Assembly: GCA_020722725.1 (NCBI GenBank)
Contig: DYKG01000010.1
Location: forward strand, 22,483-86,482
DNA length: 64,000 nt
Origin: Candidatus Methylomirabilis sp.
Lineage (GTDB): Bacteria; Muiribacteriota; Ozemobacteria; Ozemobacterales; Ozemobacteraceae
Direction: 5' to 3'
Below are positions 36,455-45,975 of the stretch, in pieces. The notes beneath the pieces were generated by a model, which worked only from the letters and a program-made list of their open reading frames with translations, ran no database searches and was not told the origin of the DNA. How positions within the stretch are numbered: the first letter of the stretch is position 1; each line of letters opens with the position of its first letter. The position numbers and the translations under genes were made by a program.

Positions 36455-38647
36455 ATGAAGCAGGGTCGCGAATTGCAGTTCATCGAAAATCGCCAGGGAA
36501 ACATCTGTCCGTTCAATCCGGAGAAAATTCGTTCAGCTATTGAAAGGGCCGGTCGTGCAACCGGTGAATTCGGAATGGTTGAATCTATGCGGATGGCAAG
36601 CCAAGCAATCAATATTCTGGCACACCGTCACCAGAGTGGTGTACCTACCGTAGAAGAAATTCAAGATGTGGTAGAACACGTTTTGATCGCCAACAATTAT
36701 TTTACTACCAACCGCTCTTATATCGTTTACCGAGAGCAGCACAAGCAGATGCGCGAAGGTCGGCGGTCGATGGTTGACAGCATCAGTTCGATTAACGAAT
36801 ACCTCGGTCATCAGGACTGGCGCGTAAATGCCAATGCCAATCAGGGCTACTCTCTTGGCGGACTGATTCTGAACGTTGCCGGAAAAGTTACGGCAAATTA
36901 TTGGCTCTCTCATGTGTACACCCCGGAGATTGGTGAAGCTCACCGTGATGGCGATTTTCACATTCATGATCTCGATATGCTTTCCGGCTACTGCGCTGGC
37001 TGGTCTCTGAAAACTCTTCTCCAGGAAGGCTTCAACGGTGTTCCCGGGAAAGTGGAATCCGGTGCCCCCAGGCATTTTTCCAGCGCTCTCGGCCAGATGG
37101 TAAATTTTCTCGGAACCCTGCAGAATGAATGGGCCGGAGCCCAGGCCTTTTCTTCTTTCGATACCTATCTTGCTCCGTTTATCAAGCTTGACAAACTCGA
37201 ATACCAGGAAATTTTCCAGGGTATTCAGGAATTCGTCTATAACCTGAATGTGCCTTCGAGATGGGGCACCCAGACTCCATTCACCAACCTGACCCTTGAC
37301 TGGAACTGTCCCGAAGACCTCAAAACCCAGCACCCGATGGTCGGTGGCAAGCATGTTGAATTTACCTATGCCGATTGCCAGCAGGAAATGGATCTGATCA
37401 ACCGTGCATTCATTGATGTAATGTGCCGTGGCGACAACAAAGGCCGGGCATTTACCTTTCCGATTCCAACTTACAACATCACCAAAGATTTCAACTGGGA
37501 TCACCCGAACTGCGAGCCATTGTTTGAAATGACCGCCAAATATGGTTTGCCATATTTTCAGAACTTCATCAATTCAGATCTTGAACCCAATATGGTACGC
37601 TCGATGTGCTGCCGTTTGCAGCTCGACCTTCGCGAACTGCTCAAACGTGGCAACGGTCTGTTTGGTTCAGCTGAGCAAACTGGTTCTATTGGAGTAGTAA
37701 CCATTAATCTTGCCCGTCTTGGCTACATATTCAAAAATAATTATGAAGGTTTGACCAACCGGCTCGAAACACTGCTTGAGCTATCGAAAAAAAGCCTTGA
37801 AATCAAACGCAAAGTTATTCAGGCCCGCATTGACAGTGGTCTGTTTCCCTATACCCGCCGCTATCTCGGAACTCTGCGCAACCATTTTTCAACCATTGGC
37901 GTTAATGGCATGAATGAACTGGTGCGCAATTTTTCTGACAATCAGTTTGACATTACCAGCCCCGAAGGTACCGAACTTGCTCAAAAGATTCTTGATTTTA
38001 TCAGAGATAGAATAGTGCAGTTCCAGGTAGAGACCGGTCACCTTTACAACCTTGAAGCAACCCCGGCAGAAGGCGCAACCCACCGCTTTGCCCGTGAAGA
38101 CCGCAAGCGTTTTCCCGACATTATTCAGGCCGGAAACCCCAATGCACCGTATTACACCAATTCGACCCAGCTGCCGGTTGATTACAATGGCGATATTTTC
38201 GATATTATGCGCCATCAGGAAAAGCTGCAGACCAAGTACACCGGGGGAACGGTTCTGCACCTTTATGTGGGTGAACGCATTCCCGATGCTGAATCATGCA
38301 AACGTTTGATTAAAAAATCGCTCAGTCAGTTCAGACTGCCCTATATTACCGTTACCCCAACCTTCAGCGTGTGCCCGAAGCATGGTTATCTAGCCGGCGA
38401 ACATCAGTTCTGCCCGAACTGCGACAATGAAGAAACCCGCCGAATGCTCGCAACTGCCGAAGCAGAAGGCCGTGAAATGGCTCCAGAAACTGTCATCGTG
38501 CCAGAAGACAAACGTCAGCAATGCGAAGTCTGGACTAGAGTCATGGGTTATTTCAGACCCGTTTCTCAGTTCAATGCCGGAAAAAAGAGTGAATATTCTG
38601 ACCGCATTCTGCTCAGATCGCAGGAACTGGTTCGCGAAGTAGTCTAA
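36455..38647 (+). CDS. nrdD: Anaerobic ribonucleoside-triphosphate reductase
   Basis: N-terminal ATP-cone (FNPEKIRSAIERAGRATGEF), GDFHIHDLDMLSGYCAGW, glycyl-radical C-term WTRVMGYFRPVSQFNAGKKSEYSDR, Zn-type Cys pairs (CPKH..CPNC). Confidence 0.95.
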   Translation: MKQGRELQFIENRQGNICPFNPEKIRSAIERAGRATGEFGMVESMRMASQAINILAHRHQSGVPTVEEIQDVVEHVLIANNYFTTNRSYIVYREQHKQMREGRRSMVDSISSINEYLGHQDWRVNANANQGYSLGGLILNVAGKVTANYWLSHVYTPEIGEAHRDGDFHIHDLDMLSGYCAGWSLKTLLQEGFNGVPGKVESGAPRHFSSALGQMVNFLGTLQNEWAGAQAFSSFDTYLAPFIKLDKLEYQEIFQGIQEFVYNLNVPSRWGTQTPFTNLTLDWNCPEDLKTQHPMVGGKHVEFTYADCQQEMDLINRAFIDVMCRGDNKGRAFTFPIPTYNITKDFNWDHPNCEPLFEMTAKYGLPYFQNFINSDLEPNMVRSMCCRLQLDLRELLKRGNGLFGSAEQTGSIGVVTINLARLGYIFKNNYEGLTNRLETLLELSKKSLEIKRKVIQARIDSGLFPYTRRYLGTLRNHFSTIGVNGMNELVRNFSDNQFDITSPEGTELAQKILDFIRDRIVQFQVETGHLYNLEATPAEGATHRFAREDRKRFPDIIQAGNPNAPYYTNSTQLPVDYNGDIFDIMRHQEKLQTKYTGGTVLHLYVGERIPDAESCKRLIKKSLSQFRLPYITVTPTFSVCPKHGYLAGEHQFCPNCDNEETRRMLATAEAEGREMAPETVIVPEDKRQQCEVWTRVMGYFRPVSQFNAGKKSEYSDRILLRSQELVREVV

Positions 38648-38658
38648 TCGGAAAAACG

Positions 38659-39411
38659 ATGGCAAAAAAACAATCAGACTATCTGGTCGGGGGTATGCAG
38701 CCCCTGACCATGATTGATTTCCCTGGCCGGCTGGCGACGGTGATTTTTGCTCAGGGCTGCAACTTGCGTTGCCGCTTCTGCTACAATCGCACTCTGTTGC
38801 CTGACCGTGCCAGTGAAATGCTGAGCTGGACTTCGATAATCGACTTTTTAAAAGACCGTCAGGGGTTTATTGAGGGAGTGGTTTTCAGTGGTGGTGAGCC
38901 ATGCCGGCAAGAAGGCTTTATCAGAGCACTTGAGCAGGTAAAAGAACTCGGGCTTGAAACGGCTCTGCACACCAATGGCTTTTACCCGGGACCAGTCATA
39001 ACCGCGCTGAAATTGCGGCTTCTGAATTATGTTGCCATCGATTTTAAAACTTCGTTTGAACGCTATGAAGAATTGACTGGGTCAAGCATTGCTGAAGATG
39101 ATTTCATTGCAATGCTCAGAGAAATTGCACGGGCGGGAATCGGTCATGAAGTGAGAGTTACAGTTCATCCTGATATTGTTGATGAATCAGAAATCATGAA
39201 AATTGCTGATATTGTAGCCGATTGCGGCATCGAGAAATTTGTGCTTCAGAGATTTCAGCACGGCGAGGCTCTTGATAAGAATCTAAGAGCAATTTCTTCG
39301 CTGGGACTGAAACAGATTAACCTGATCAAGCTGCGCCAGCGGTTTCCTGATTTTGAAATCAGGGGTGATCAGACTCAGGGTGAAATCGTAAGCAAACTGA
39401 AATTTGGCTGA
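38659..39411 (+). CDS. nrdG: Anaerobic ribonucleoside-triphosphate reductase activating protein (radical SAM)
   Basis: MIDFPGRLATVIFAQGCNLRCRFCYNRTLLP; VFSGGEPCRQEG; adjacent to nrdD. Confidence 0.92.
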   Translation: MAKKQSDYLVGGMQPLTMIDFPGRLATVIFAQGCNLRCRFCYNRTLLPDRASEMLSWTSIIDFLKDRQGFIEGVVFSGGEPCRQEGFIRALEQVKELGLETALHTNGFYPGPVITALKLRLLNYVAIDFKTSFERYEELTGSSIAEDDFIAMLREIARAGIGHEVRVTVHPDIVDESEIMKIADIVADCGIEKFVLQRFQHGEALDKNLRAISSLGLKQINLIKLRQRFPDFEIRGDQTQGEIVSKLKFG

Positions 39412-40473
39412 TCAGGCAAGAATGCTTTTATACATCTGAAGATGCAGATAAAGTTCCTTCTGCAGGCTGAAAGTTTTCTGAGCAGTCGCTCCGGCTCGTT
39501 GCCCCAGTTCTGTGGCTTGATCAGAATTGCTTAGCAGGAATCGCAGCTTATCAATGAAATCATCGGTGTCATGAATTCGCTCATAGCCAGATGGGCTCGG
39601 GGAGGTAAAATACAAAATCCCATTGCCGCTTCCAGGGAAATTCTTTTCGTTACGGATGTATGAGTTGTTACCATGGATATCGGCGGCCAGAATTGGGCGA
39701 CTGGCCTGCATTGCTTTGATCAGACAAGGGTTGTAGCCTTCGGCATGGGAAACATTGATAAACACTTCGGCCATTCGATATAAGAATGGCAAAATTTCCG
39801 GCTCGGGTCGGGGAATCACTTTGACCCATGGCCGGTCGGCTATTTCGGCTTCAACTTTTTTGCGGTAATCGGGGTCGAAGGGCTCTGAAAGTATGACAAG
39901 CCTGAGATTTTTGAATTCATTTACCAGTCGGTCAATTGAATGAATGGCGAAAATCGGATTTTTAGCGGGCAGAAGGCCACCACTCGCAATGATAAGCCGC
40001 TCATCCGGGGCGAAACCAAAATGTTCGCGGGGAAAATCGAAAAACTCAATCGGTTGAATTCCGGGGGTAATGACTTCGATATGAGAGTTGGTGTGAATCC
40101 TTGTCTTGATAAAGCGTGCCATTGCAGGAAAAGGAACAATGATTCTGGTTGCGTAAGAAATTGCATCCTGTAGTTGTGATTTGATGACGGGGTTAAACAG
40201 ATCGGCGTAAACATCCAGGCCTGAGCAGGAAATTATCAGCGGCAGTCGAGACTTTTCGGCAAGTTTCCGGCATTGAATACCTGATTTTGCAAGGTTGAAT
40301 GCGTGAATCAGCGATGGGGTTCCTGCTATTGCTTCGAAAGGATAAGGGTCGTCGGTGGTGAAGTCGCGGGTGTGGCAGGGAAGGGCGCTCAAAGCAGAAA
40401 TCAGGCGTTTTGAGGTCTCGCGCTCTTCGACATTAATCTGTAATCCTGATGGTATGCCGTAGTAAATATTCAA
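39412..40473 (-). CDS. Glycosyltransferase family 4 (GT-B) protein
   Basis: LIIASGGLLPAKNPIFAIHSIDRLV; EVFINVSHAEGYNPCLIKAMQASRPILAADIHG. Confidence 0.82.
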   Translation of the reverse strand: MNIYYGIPSGLQINVEERETSKRLISALSALPCHTRDFTTDDPYPFEAIAGTPSLIHAFNLAKSGIQCRKLAEKSRLPLIISCSGLDVYADLFNPVIKSQLQDAISYATRIIVPFPAMARFIKTRIHTNSHIEVITPGIQPIEFFDFPREHFGFAPDERLIIASGGLLPAKNPIFAIHSIDRLVNEFKNLRLVILSEPFDPDYRKKVEAEIADRPWVKVIPRPEPEILPFLYRMAEVFINVSHAEGYNPCLIKAMQASRPILAADIHGNNSYIRNEKNFPGSGNGILYFTSPSPSGYERIHDTDDFIDKLRFLLSNSDQATELGQRAGATAQKTFSLQKELYLHLQMYKSILA

Positions 40474-40589
40474 GGTAAACTCCAGCCAGAAAGAAAATGA
40501 TTGAAAATATAGTTTTGACTTTTCTTATCCATTATTATATTACCATATCGTGCAAGTTTGAAAATTTACTGATGCCAGGAAGGATTTTC

Positions 40590-41924
40590 ATGGAATTAAA
40601 TTTACGGGATTTTCAGATTCAGACCCTTGGACCAGCAAAAATAACTTCACCGTTAAAGCTTTCAAAAGTTGATGGTGATTATCTTACCAATTATATTGCT
40701 GACGATGAGAGGGTTCTTTACCATACCAGCCTTTCAAACCTGAATGAAGGGTTGAAAAAGGGTGAGGATATTCTTTCATTTGAAAAAGCAGGGCCCCGCG
40801 AGAAAATTTATTTCGAGCCTGGTAAAACTCGTGCCGGCATCGTTACCTGTGGTGGTCTGTGCCCCGGAATTAATGATGTAATCCGTGGTCTGGTCATGCA
40901 GCTTTCTTTCTGGTATCAGGTAAAAGCCATTTATGGTTTCAAGTATGGCTATCTGGGTATGGTCAAGAATTCGGGAATTCAGCCTGAGGTTCTTGACCCG
41001 GCAGCAGTCGCCGAAATTCATGAAAAGGGTGGCTCAATTCTTGGCTCATCACGCGGTCCCCAGGACGTGGAAAAAATGGTCGACTACCTGATGGATTATA
41101 AAATTAACATTCTTTTCTGCATCGGTGGCGACGGCACCTTGCGAGGCACTCATGAAATCGCTGAAGAAGTGACCCGGCGTGGACTGCAGATAGCGGTTGT
41201 CGGCATTCCAAAAACGATAGACAATGATATTGGTTTTATTGAAAAGACTTTTGGTTTTGAAACTGCCTTTACCCATGCGGTAAGCTCAATCAAAACCGCC
41301 CATGTAGAAGCAAAGGGCTACCAGAACTGTATTGGTCTGGTCAAGCTTATGGGGCGCCAGTCTGGTTTTATTGCTGCAAATGCCTCGATTGCTTCTCAGG
41401 ATGTCAATTTCTGCCTTATTCCCGAAGTGCCCTTTGATCTCGAAGGTGAAAATGGATTTTTAAAACATCTGCTTGAAAGAATAAATCGGAAAAGCCATGC
41501 AGTGGTTGTAATCGCCGAGGGAGTTGCCGAACAGTTTTGCAAACAGAGCGGCAAAGACGAATCTGGAAACCAGAAGATGGGTGACGTTGGACCATTTTTG
41601 AAAAACAAGATTGTTGAATATTTTAAAGCGAATAATACCCAGGTAACCATCAAATACATTGACCCCAGTTATATGATCAGAAGCTCGTGCGCCATTCCCT
41701 CAGACAGCATCTATTGTAACCAGCTCGCTCAGCATGCGGTTCATGCCGGTATGGCCGGGAAAACCGATCTTATCGTGGGTCTGTGGGCGAACCGCTTCAC
41801 CTATGTGCCCATCGAAATGGCGATCAAGAACCGAAAATTCGTTGATCCTGAAAGCATGTTCTGGCTCAATGTTCTCGAAACCACCGGCCAACCGCGCTGG
41901 ATGCAGAACAGGCCGCGGATTTAA
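40590..41924 (+). CDS. 6-phosphofructokinase, plant/trypanosome-like type
   Basis: GIVTCGGLCPGINDVIRG; CIGGDGTLRGTHEIAEEVTRRGLQIAVVGIPKTIDNDIGFIEKTFGFETAF; GLVKLMGRQSGFIAANASIAS; ATG at 40590 with AGGAAGG RBS. Confidence 0.9.
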   Translation: MELNLRDFQIQTLGPAKITSPLKLSKVDGDYLTNYIADDERVLYHTSLSNLNEGLKKGEDILSFEKAGPREKIYFEPGKTRAGIVTCGGLCPGINDVIRGLVMQLSFWYQVKAIYGFKYGYLGMVKNSGIQPEVLDPAAVAEIHEKGGSILGSSRGPQDVEKMVDYLMDYKINILFCIGGDGTLRGTHEIAEEVTRRGLQIAVVGIPKTIDNDIGFIEKTFGFETAFTHAVSSIKTAHVEAKGYQNCIGLVKLMGRQSGFIAANASIASQDVNFCLIPEVPFDLEGENGFLKHLLERINRKSHAVVVIAEGVAEQFCKQSGKDESGNQKMGDVGPFLKNKIVEYFKANNTQVTIKYIDPSYMIRSSCAIPSDSIYCNQLAQHAVHAGMAGKTDLIVGLWANRFTYVPIEMAIKNRKFVDPESMFWLNVLETTGQPRWMQNRPRI

Positions 41925-42712
41925 AATTTCGAGGTTGCTTTAAGCAGGTTAACCGCCTCTTCGTGTAAAATTCCATTGGTCGCAAGCAGCTCGCCACTGT
42001 CGAGCTGCATTGCCTGACCATTGAAGCAGCTTACCTGACCGCCTGCTTCTTTAACCAGAAGCGTGCCGGCAGCGACATCCCATGGTTTGAGGTTATTCTC
42101 CCAGAAGATTGAAAAAATTCCCCGAGCCACATAGCAGAGATCGAGCGCGGCCGAGCCCATTCTTCTGACTCCCTGAACGTGCATCAGCATTATTTCAAGT
42201 CTTTTAAGTAGTTCTGGCATGCATTCGCGGCGGTTGTAAGGAAAACCGGTTACAGTGAGCGAAGAATTCATGCAGCTTTCGGGGTTAACTTTGATTGGAT
42301 CGTCGTTACAGTAAGCTCCGCCGTTTTCCCAGCAATGATAAACATGTCGGCGTGAAGGGTGGCAAAGGGCACCGACGATCGGTTTTCCATCATGGCAAAG
42401 TGCGATTGATACGCAGTAATGATCGAGATTATGTGCGTAGTTGGTGGTGCCATCAAGAGGGTCAACCACCCAGACCAGGTCCTTTTGCCAGGCTGCGCCG
42501 CCGTCTTCCTCGCCAAAAAAGGCAATTTCCGGACACTTTAGCGCAAGTTCAGATTTTATTAGCTTCTCAGAAGCAATATCCATCTCGGTTACCAGATCGA
42601 CCGCACCTTTCCGGGAAATGCTATGACTGTTTATCTGATTGCGATACAGCAGATCGCCTGCTTTCTCAGCGACTTCGGCGGCAATTCGGGCGAGAGTTTG
42701 CAAGTCTTTCAT
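41921..42712 (-). CDS. Inositol monophosphatase family protein
   Basis: DLVTEMDIASEKLI; FFGEEDGG; WVVDPLDGTTNYAHNL; KPWDVAAGTLLVKEAGG; ATG at 42712. Confidence 0.92.
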   Translation of the reverse strand: MKDLQTLARIAAEVAEKAGDLLYRNQINSHSISRKGAVDLVTEMDIASEKLIKSELALKCPEIAFFGEEDGGAAWQKDLVWVVDPLDGTTNYAHNLDHYCVSIALCHDGKPIVGALCHPSRRHVYHCWENGGAYCNDDPIKVNPESCMNSSLTVTGFPYNRRECMPELLKRLEIMLMHVQGVRRMGSAALDLCYVARGIFSIFWENNLKPWDVAAGTLLVKEAGGQVSCFNGQAMQLDSGELLATNGILHEEAVNLLKATSKF

Positions 42713-42899
42713 ATTTAGCTCCTGATATCGTTCGCTTAAAATACCTCCTCTTTTTTTGATTGTAAAGCTGCTGCTTTGGCGTAAAAAAATGATGACAAAA
42801 ATGCTCGCCATTGCTTTTTTGATCCTGGCCGGCAGGTCGATATGACTTGCAGAAAAATTTTGCGCTTTATAGCTGCTTAATTACCGGTGCTGGTGTAAA

Positions 42900-43681
42900 A
42901 TGGCAGGCATAAAACCAATCAGGGAAAACCTTAATGGATATGGAAGTTGGAAAAGTGTCTTTTGCAAAAGCTCTGCCGCCATGATTTATTATAGCCTTAA
43001 AATTATATCACCAGGCGTGTTTCTTCTCGCCACTTGTGTTATTTGTGCCGTTGTTTCATTAGCAACCGGAAGCTCATGGACCACAGCAGGAACGGTTGGC
43101 ATCGCGTTGATCGGAGTCGGGTCAGGGCTTGGAATACCGGTAAAACTGGAGTTGCCGCAGTTGACAGCCTGCTTTCAAGGGGTGGAATGGAAAGCATGAT
43201 GGGCACTGTTTCTTTGATTCTTGTGGCTCTTTCGCCTGGCGGCGTTATGGAAGCCTCGGGAATGCTCAATGCCATTGCCCTGAAGATTCTGACTTATGCC
43301 CGCAGCACCGGTTCAACCGTGCTCGCAACCTTTTTTACCTGCATTTTCTGCAATCTTGCAACCGGTGACCAGTATCTTTCGATCGTCATTCCAGGGCGAA
43401 TCTACAAGGATATTTACCGGGAAAAGGGCCTTCATCCCAAGAATCTTTCAAGATGTCTCGAAGATTTTGGCACTCTGACATCGCCTTTGGTTCCATGGAA
43501 TACCTGCGGTGCATTCATGACTTCGGCGCTTGGCATCCACCCATTTGCCTATCTTCCATATGCTTTTTTGAATTTGATTAACCCGCTCGTATCGATTTTC
43601 TATGGCTACACTGGATTTACCATGGAAAAACTTGAGCCGCAAATTACTGATGGAGCTGCTGAAGATGGAAAAACAGCATAA
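42900..43681 (+). pseudogene. nhaC: NhaC-type Na+/H+ antiporter remnant (N-terminal and internal deletions, two frames)
   Basis: Frame of 42900..43199: AMIYYSLKIISPGVFLLATCVICAVVSLATGSSWTTAGTVGIALIGVGSGLGIP; frame of 43034..43681: TGVAAVDSLLSRGGMESMMGTVSLILVALSPGGVMEASGML...NLATGDQYLSIVIPGRIYKDIY; intervening conserved NhaC region missing. Confidence 0.8.
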
Positions 43682-45974
43682 ATTTGCCGACCGATATTTT
43701 TCAGCTTTTGCTGTTTTTCTGGTAAGAAGGCGAAAAATTGCTTTTCCGTTAATCATCCTGGCAAGCATTTTTTTTCTATTTGCTGCCGGACCAATTAAAA
43801 TTGATAACAGTCTCGAAGTCTGGTTCCTGGAAGACGACCCAACGCTTAAAGCTTATAATGATTTTAAGAGCCGCTATGGAAGCGACTTTGAGGTTGTTTT
43901 AGCGTTGATTAACTGTGGTGATAAAGGGGTTTTCAGTCAGGAAAAGCTCAATGCCATCTGGGAGGTTTCTAAAAAACTTGAGGCTGATAAAGCCACTTTC
44001 AGAAGAATACTCAGCGTTTCTCTCGCGCCTTACGTAGGACTTAACGGAGAAACTCTGATTATTGAAGATTTGATGAAAAGTCAGGCTCTAAGCTCTGGTG
44101 ATGCAGAACTTGTAATGAAACGTTTTTTTGAAGACCCATCACGACGCAGGGTTTTGCTCGATTCAACCGCGCAGCATGCCATGATTATCATAGAGCTTGT
44201 TTCAACCCCCGATATCGACCAGAGAAGACCCAAAATCATTAAGCAGATTCGTGAGCATTTCAGTTCCTTCGACTATCGGCTTGCTGGAATGGGAGTGATG
44301 CACGAAGAACTTAATCGAATTAGCATGGAAGATGGGATCGTTTTTACTTTGCTGGCTTACATAATCATTTCTGCTCTTCTGCTTCTGGTTTATCGGTCAT
44401 GGGTCATGCTGTTGATGGCGATCATTGCCATGGTCGTCAGTGCTGTCGGGTTAATCGGTTTATTTGGCCTGGCCGGGCAGAGTTTCAACATGGTCACCAT
44501 CGTTTTGCCAACGTTAATCATGATTTTATCCATCAGTGACATTGCTTATGTTTTCAACTGCTATTGTTTCAACATTGATAAAATCATTGATAACCCTGAA
44601 AATGGCTTGAATTTCATCATGAATGAAGTAGTTGCTCCCTGCTTTTTTACTTCTCTGACAAATTTTTGCGGTTTTTTGGCTATTGTGGCAAGTCCTATGG
44701 CTGTTTTGAGAGTATTCGGAATCTTTGGTGCTTTCGCCAGTATGGCCGAATATTTTGTTTCAATGATTGTTGCCGCATTCGTTCTGGGAAAAATAAAACC
44801 AACTCGCAATTTGGCCCAAATTTCAAGGCCATTTGCCGGACCAGTGAAGACTTGGGTTAAATACCTCCCTCAAACTTCCGGTCCGATTATGGTTATCACC
44901 ATTCTATTGCTGGCTTTACAGTTATATGGAATTTCACAACTGAAGGTTGATACTTTTTCGATGGGTTTTCTACCAAAAGACAACCTGGTTCGTCAGGATA
45001 ATAATTACATTGAGTCTGTGTACGGCAATTATCTTCCGGTTGAGATCAGGCTGTTAACCGGCAAAAAAGATGGGATCAAACACCCGGAATTTCTGCACCT
45101 TCTTGATGAAGCACACCAAAGGTTGGAGGCTTTACCTCAGGTTAATCGTGCCAATTCTATTCTTGATGTCTTCAAAAGATTGAATCAGGTTATGAGTGAT
45201 GGTGCAACCGCAAGTTACCGGGTTCCCGCCTCATTCAACGCGGCAAGCCAGTTGATGATGATGTATGAATCCGACCCTGACAATGATCTTGAATATATGA
45301 CCGACGCCCCGGAATTTTCAGAGGCGCGTTTGACCGTAAGAGTTCCCATGATCAGTGCCTCCGAAGTTCGTGCGGTTGAGTTGAAAATTCATCGGGTTTT
45401 GCATGAGATTTTTGATCCGCATGGAATCTCATTGAAATTCGGAGGTTATGTACCCCTTTATTCAAGAATTGTAAATTATATTACCAACAGCCAGATTCAA
45501 AGCTTCTTTTCCGCGTTTCTTTTTGTTTTTGGTGCGGTTGCCGTTTTTTTTCGGCGCCTTGACGCAATGCTTCTGGTAATTTTGCCGAACCTTTTTCCCA
45601 TTGGCATGACCCTCGGATTCATGGGGCTTGTGGGAATAGATCTGGACAATGCCTCGGTGACCGTTGCTGCAATCGCAATGGGAATTGTGGTTGACGACAC
45701 GATTCATGAGCTATTTCTCTTTTGCGAGTCGCCTAAAACAAAAGAAGATCCGGTTGGAGCAATTTCCGAAAGTCTGATTGAGGCAGGGCCGGCAGTTATT
45801 TCAACTTCGCTGCTTTATGGCCTTGGTTTTCTGGTTTTTGTCTTTGCCAGAATCAAATCAGTGGTTTACTTTGGCGCATTGCTTTCTCTGACTGTATTCT
45901 TTGCGCTGCTATGCGAGTTTACCGTTTTGCCGGCTCAGATCTTTCTTTTTCGTCGGTTCTTCCAAAATAAATGA
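43665..45974 (+). CDS. RND/MMPL superfamily exporter (sterol-sensing-domain-like)
   Basis: FLVRRRKIAFPLIILASIFFLFAAGPIKIDNSLEVWFLEDDPTLKAYNDFKSRYGSD; two six-TM-like blocks; AIAMGIVVDDTIHELFLF. Confidence 0.85.
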   Translation: MEKQHKFADRYFSAFAVFLVRRRKIAFPLIILASIFFLFAAGPIKIDNSLEVWFLEDDPTLKAYNDFKSRYGSDFEVVLALINCGDKGVFSQEKLNAIWEVSKKLEADKATFRRILSVSLAPYVGLNGETLIIEDLMKSQALSSGDAELVMKRFFEDPSRRRVLLDSTAQHAMIIIELVSTPDIDQRRPKIIKQIREHFSSFDYRLAGMGVMHEELNRISMEDGIVFTLLAYIIISALLLLVYRSWVMLLMAIIAMVVSAVGLIGLFGLAGQSFNMVTIVLPTLIMILSISDIAYVFNCYCFNIDKIIDNPENGLNFIMNEVVAPCFFTSLTNFCGFLAIVASPMAVLRVFGIFGAFASMAEYFVSMIVAAFVLGKIKPTRNLAQISRPFAGPVKTWVKYLPQTSGPIMVITILLLALQLYGISQLKVDTFSMGFLPKDNLVRQDNNYIESVYGNYLPVEIRLLTGKKDGIKHPEFLHLLDEAHQRLEALPQVNRANSILDVFKRLNQVMSDGATASYRVPASFNAASQLMMMYESDPDNDLEYMTDAPEFSEARLTVRVPMISASEVRAVELKIHRVLHEIFDPHGISLKFGGYVPLYSRIVNYITNSQIQSFFSAFLFVFGAVAVFFRRLDAMLLVILPNLFPIGMTLGFMGLVGIDLDNASVTVAAIAMGIVVDDTIHELFLFCESPKTKEDPVGAISESLIEAGPAVISTSLLYGLGFLVFVFARIKSVVYFGALLSLTVFFALLCEFTVLPAQIFLFRRFFQNK

Positions 45975-45975
45975 T

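Noticed and set aside
36533-37504. 323-aa minus-strand ORF
   Set aside because: Entirely antisense to clearly coding nrdD; no domain motifs; typical shadow ORF.
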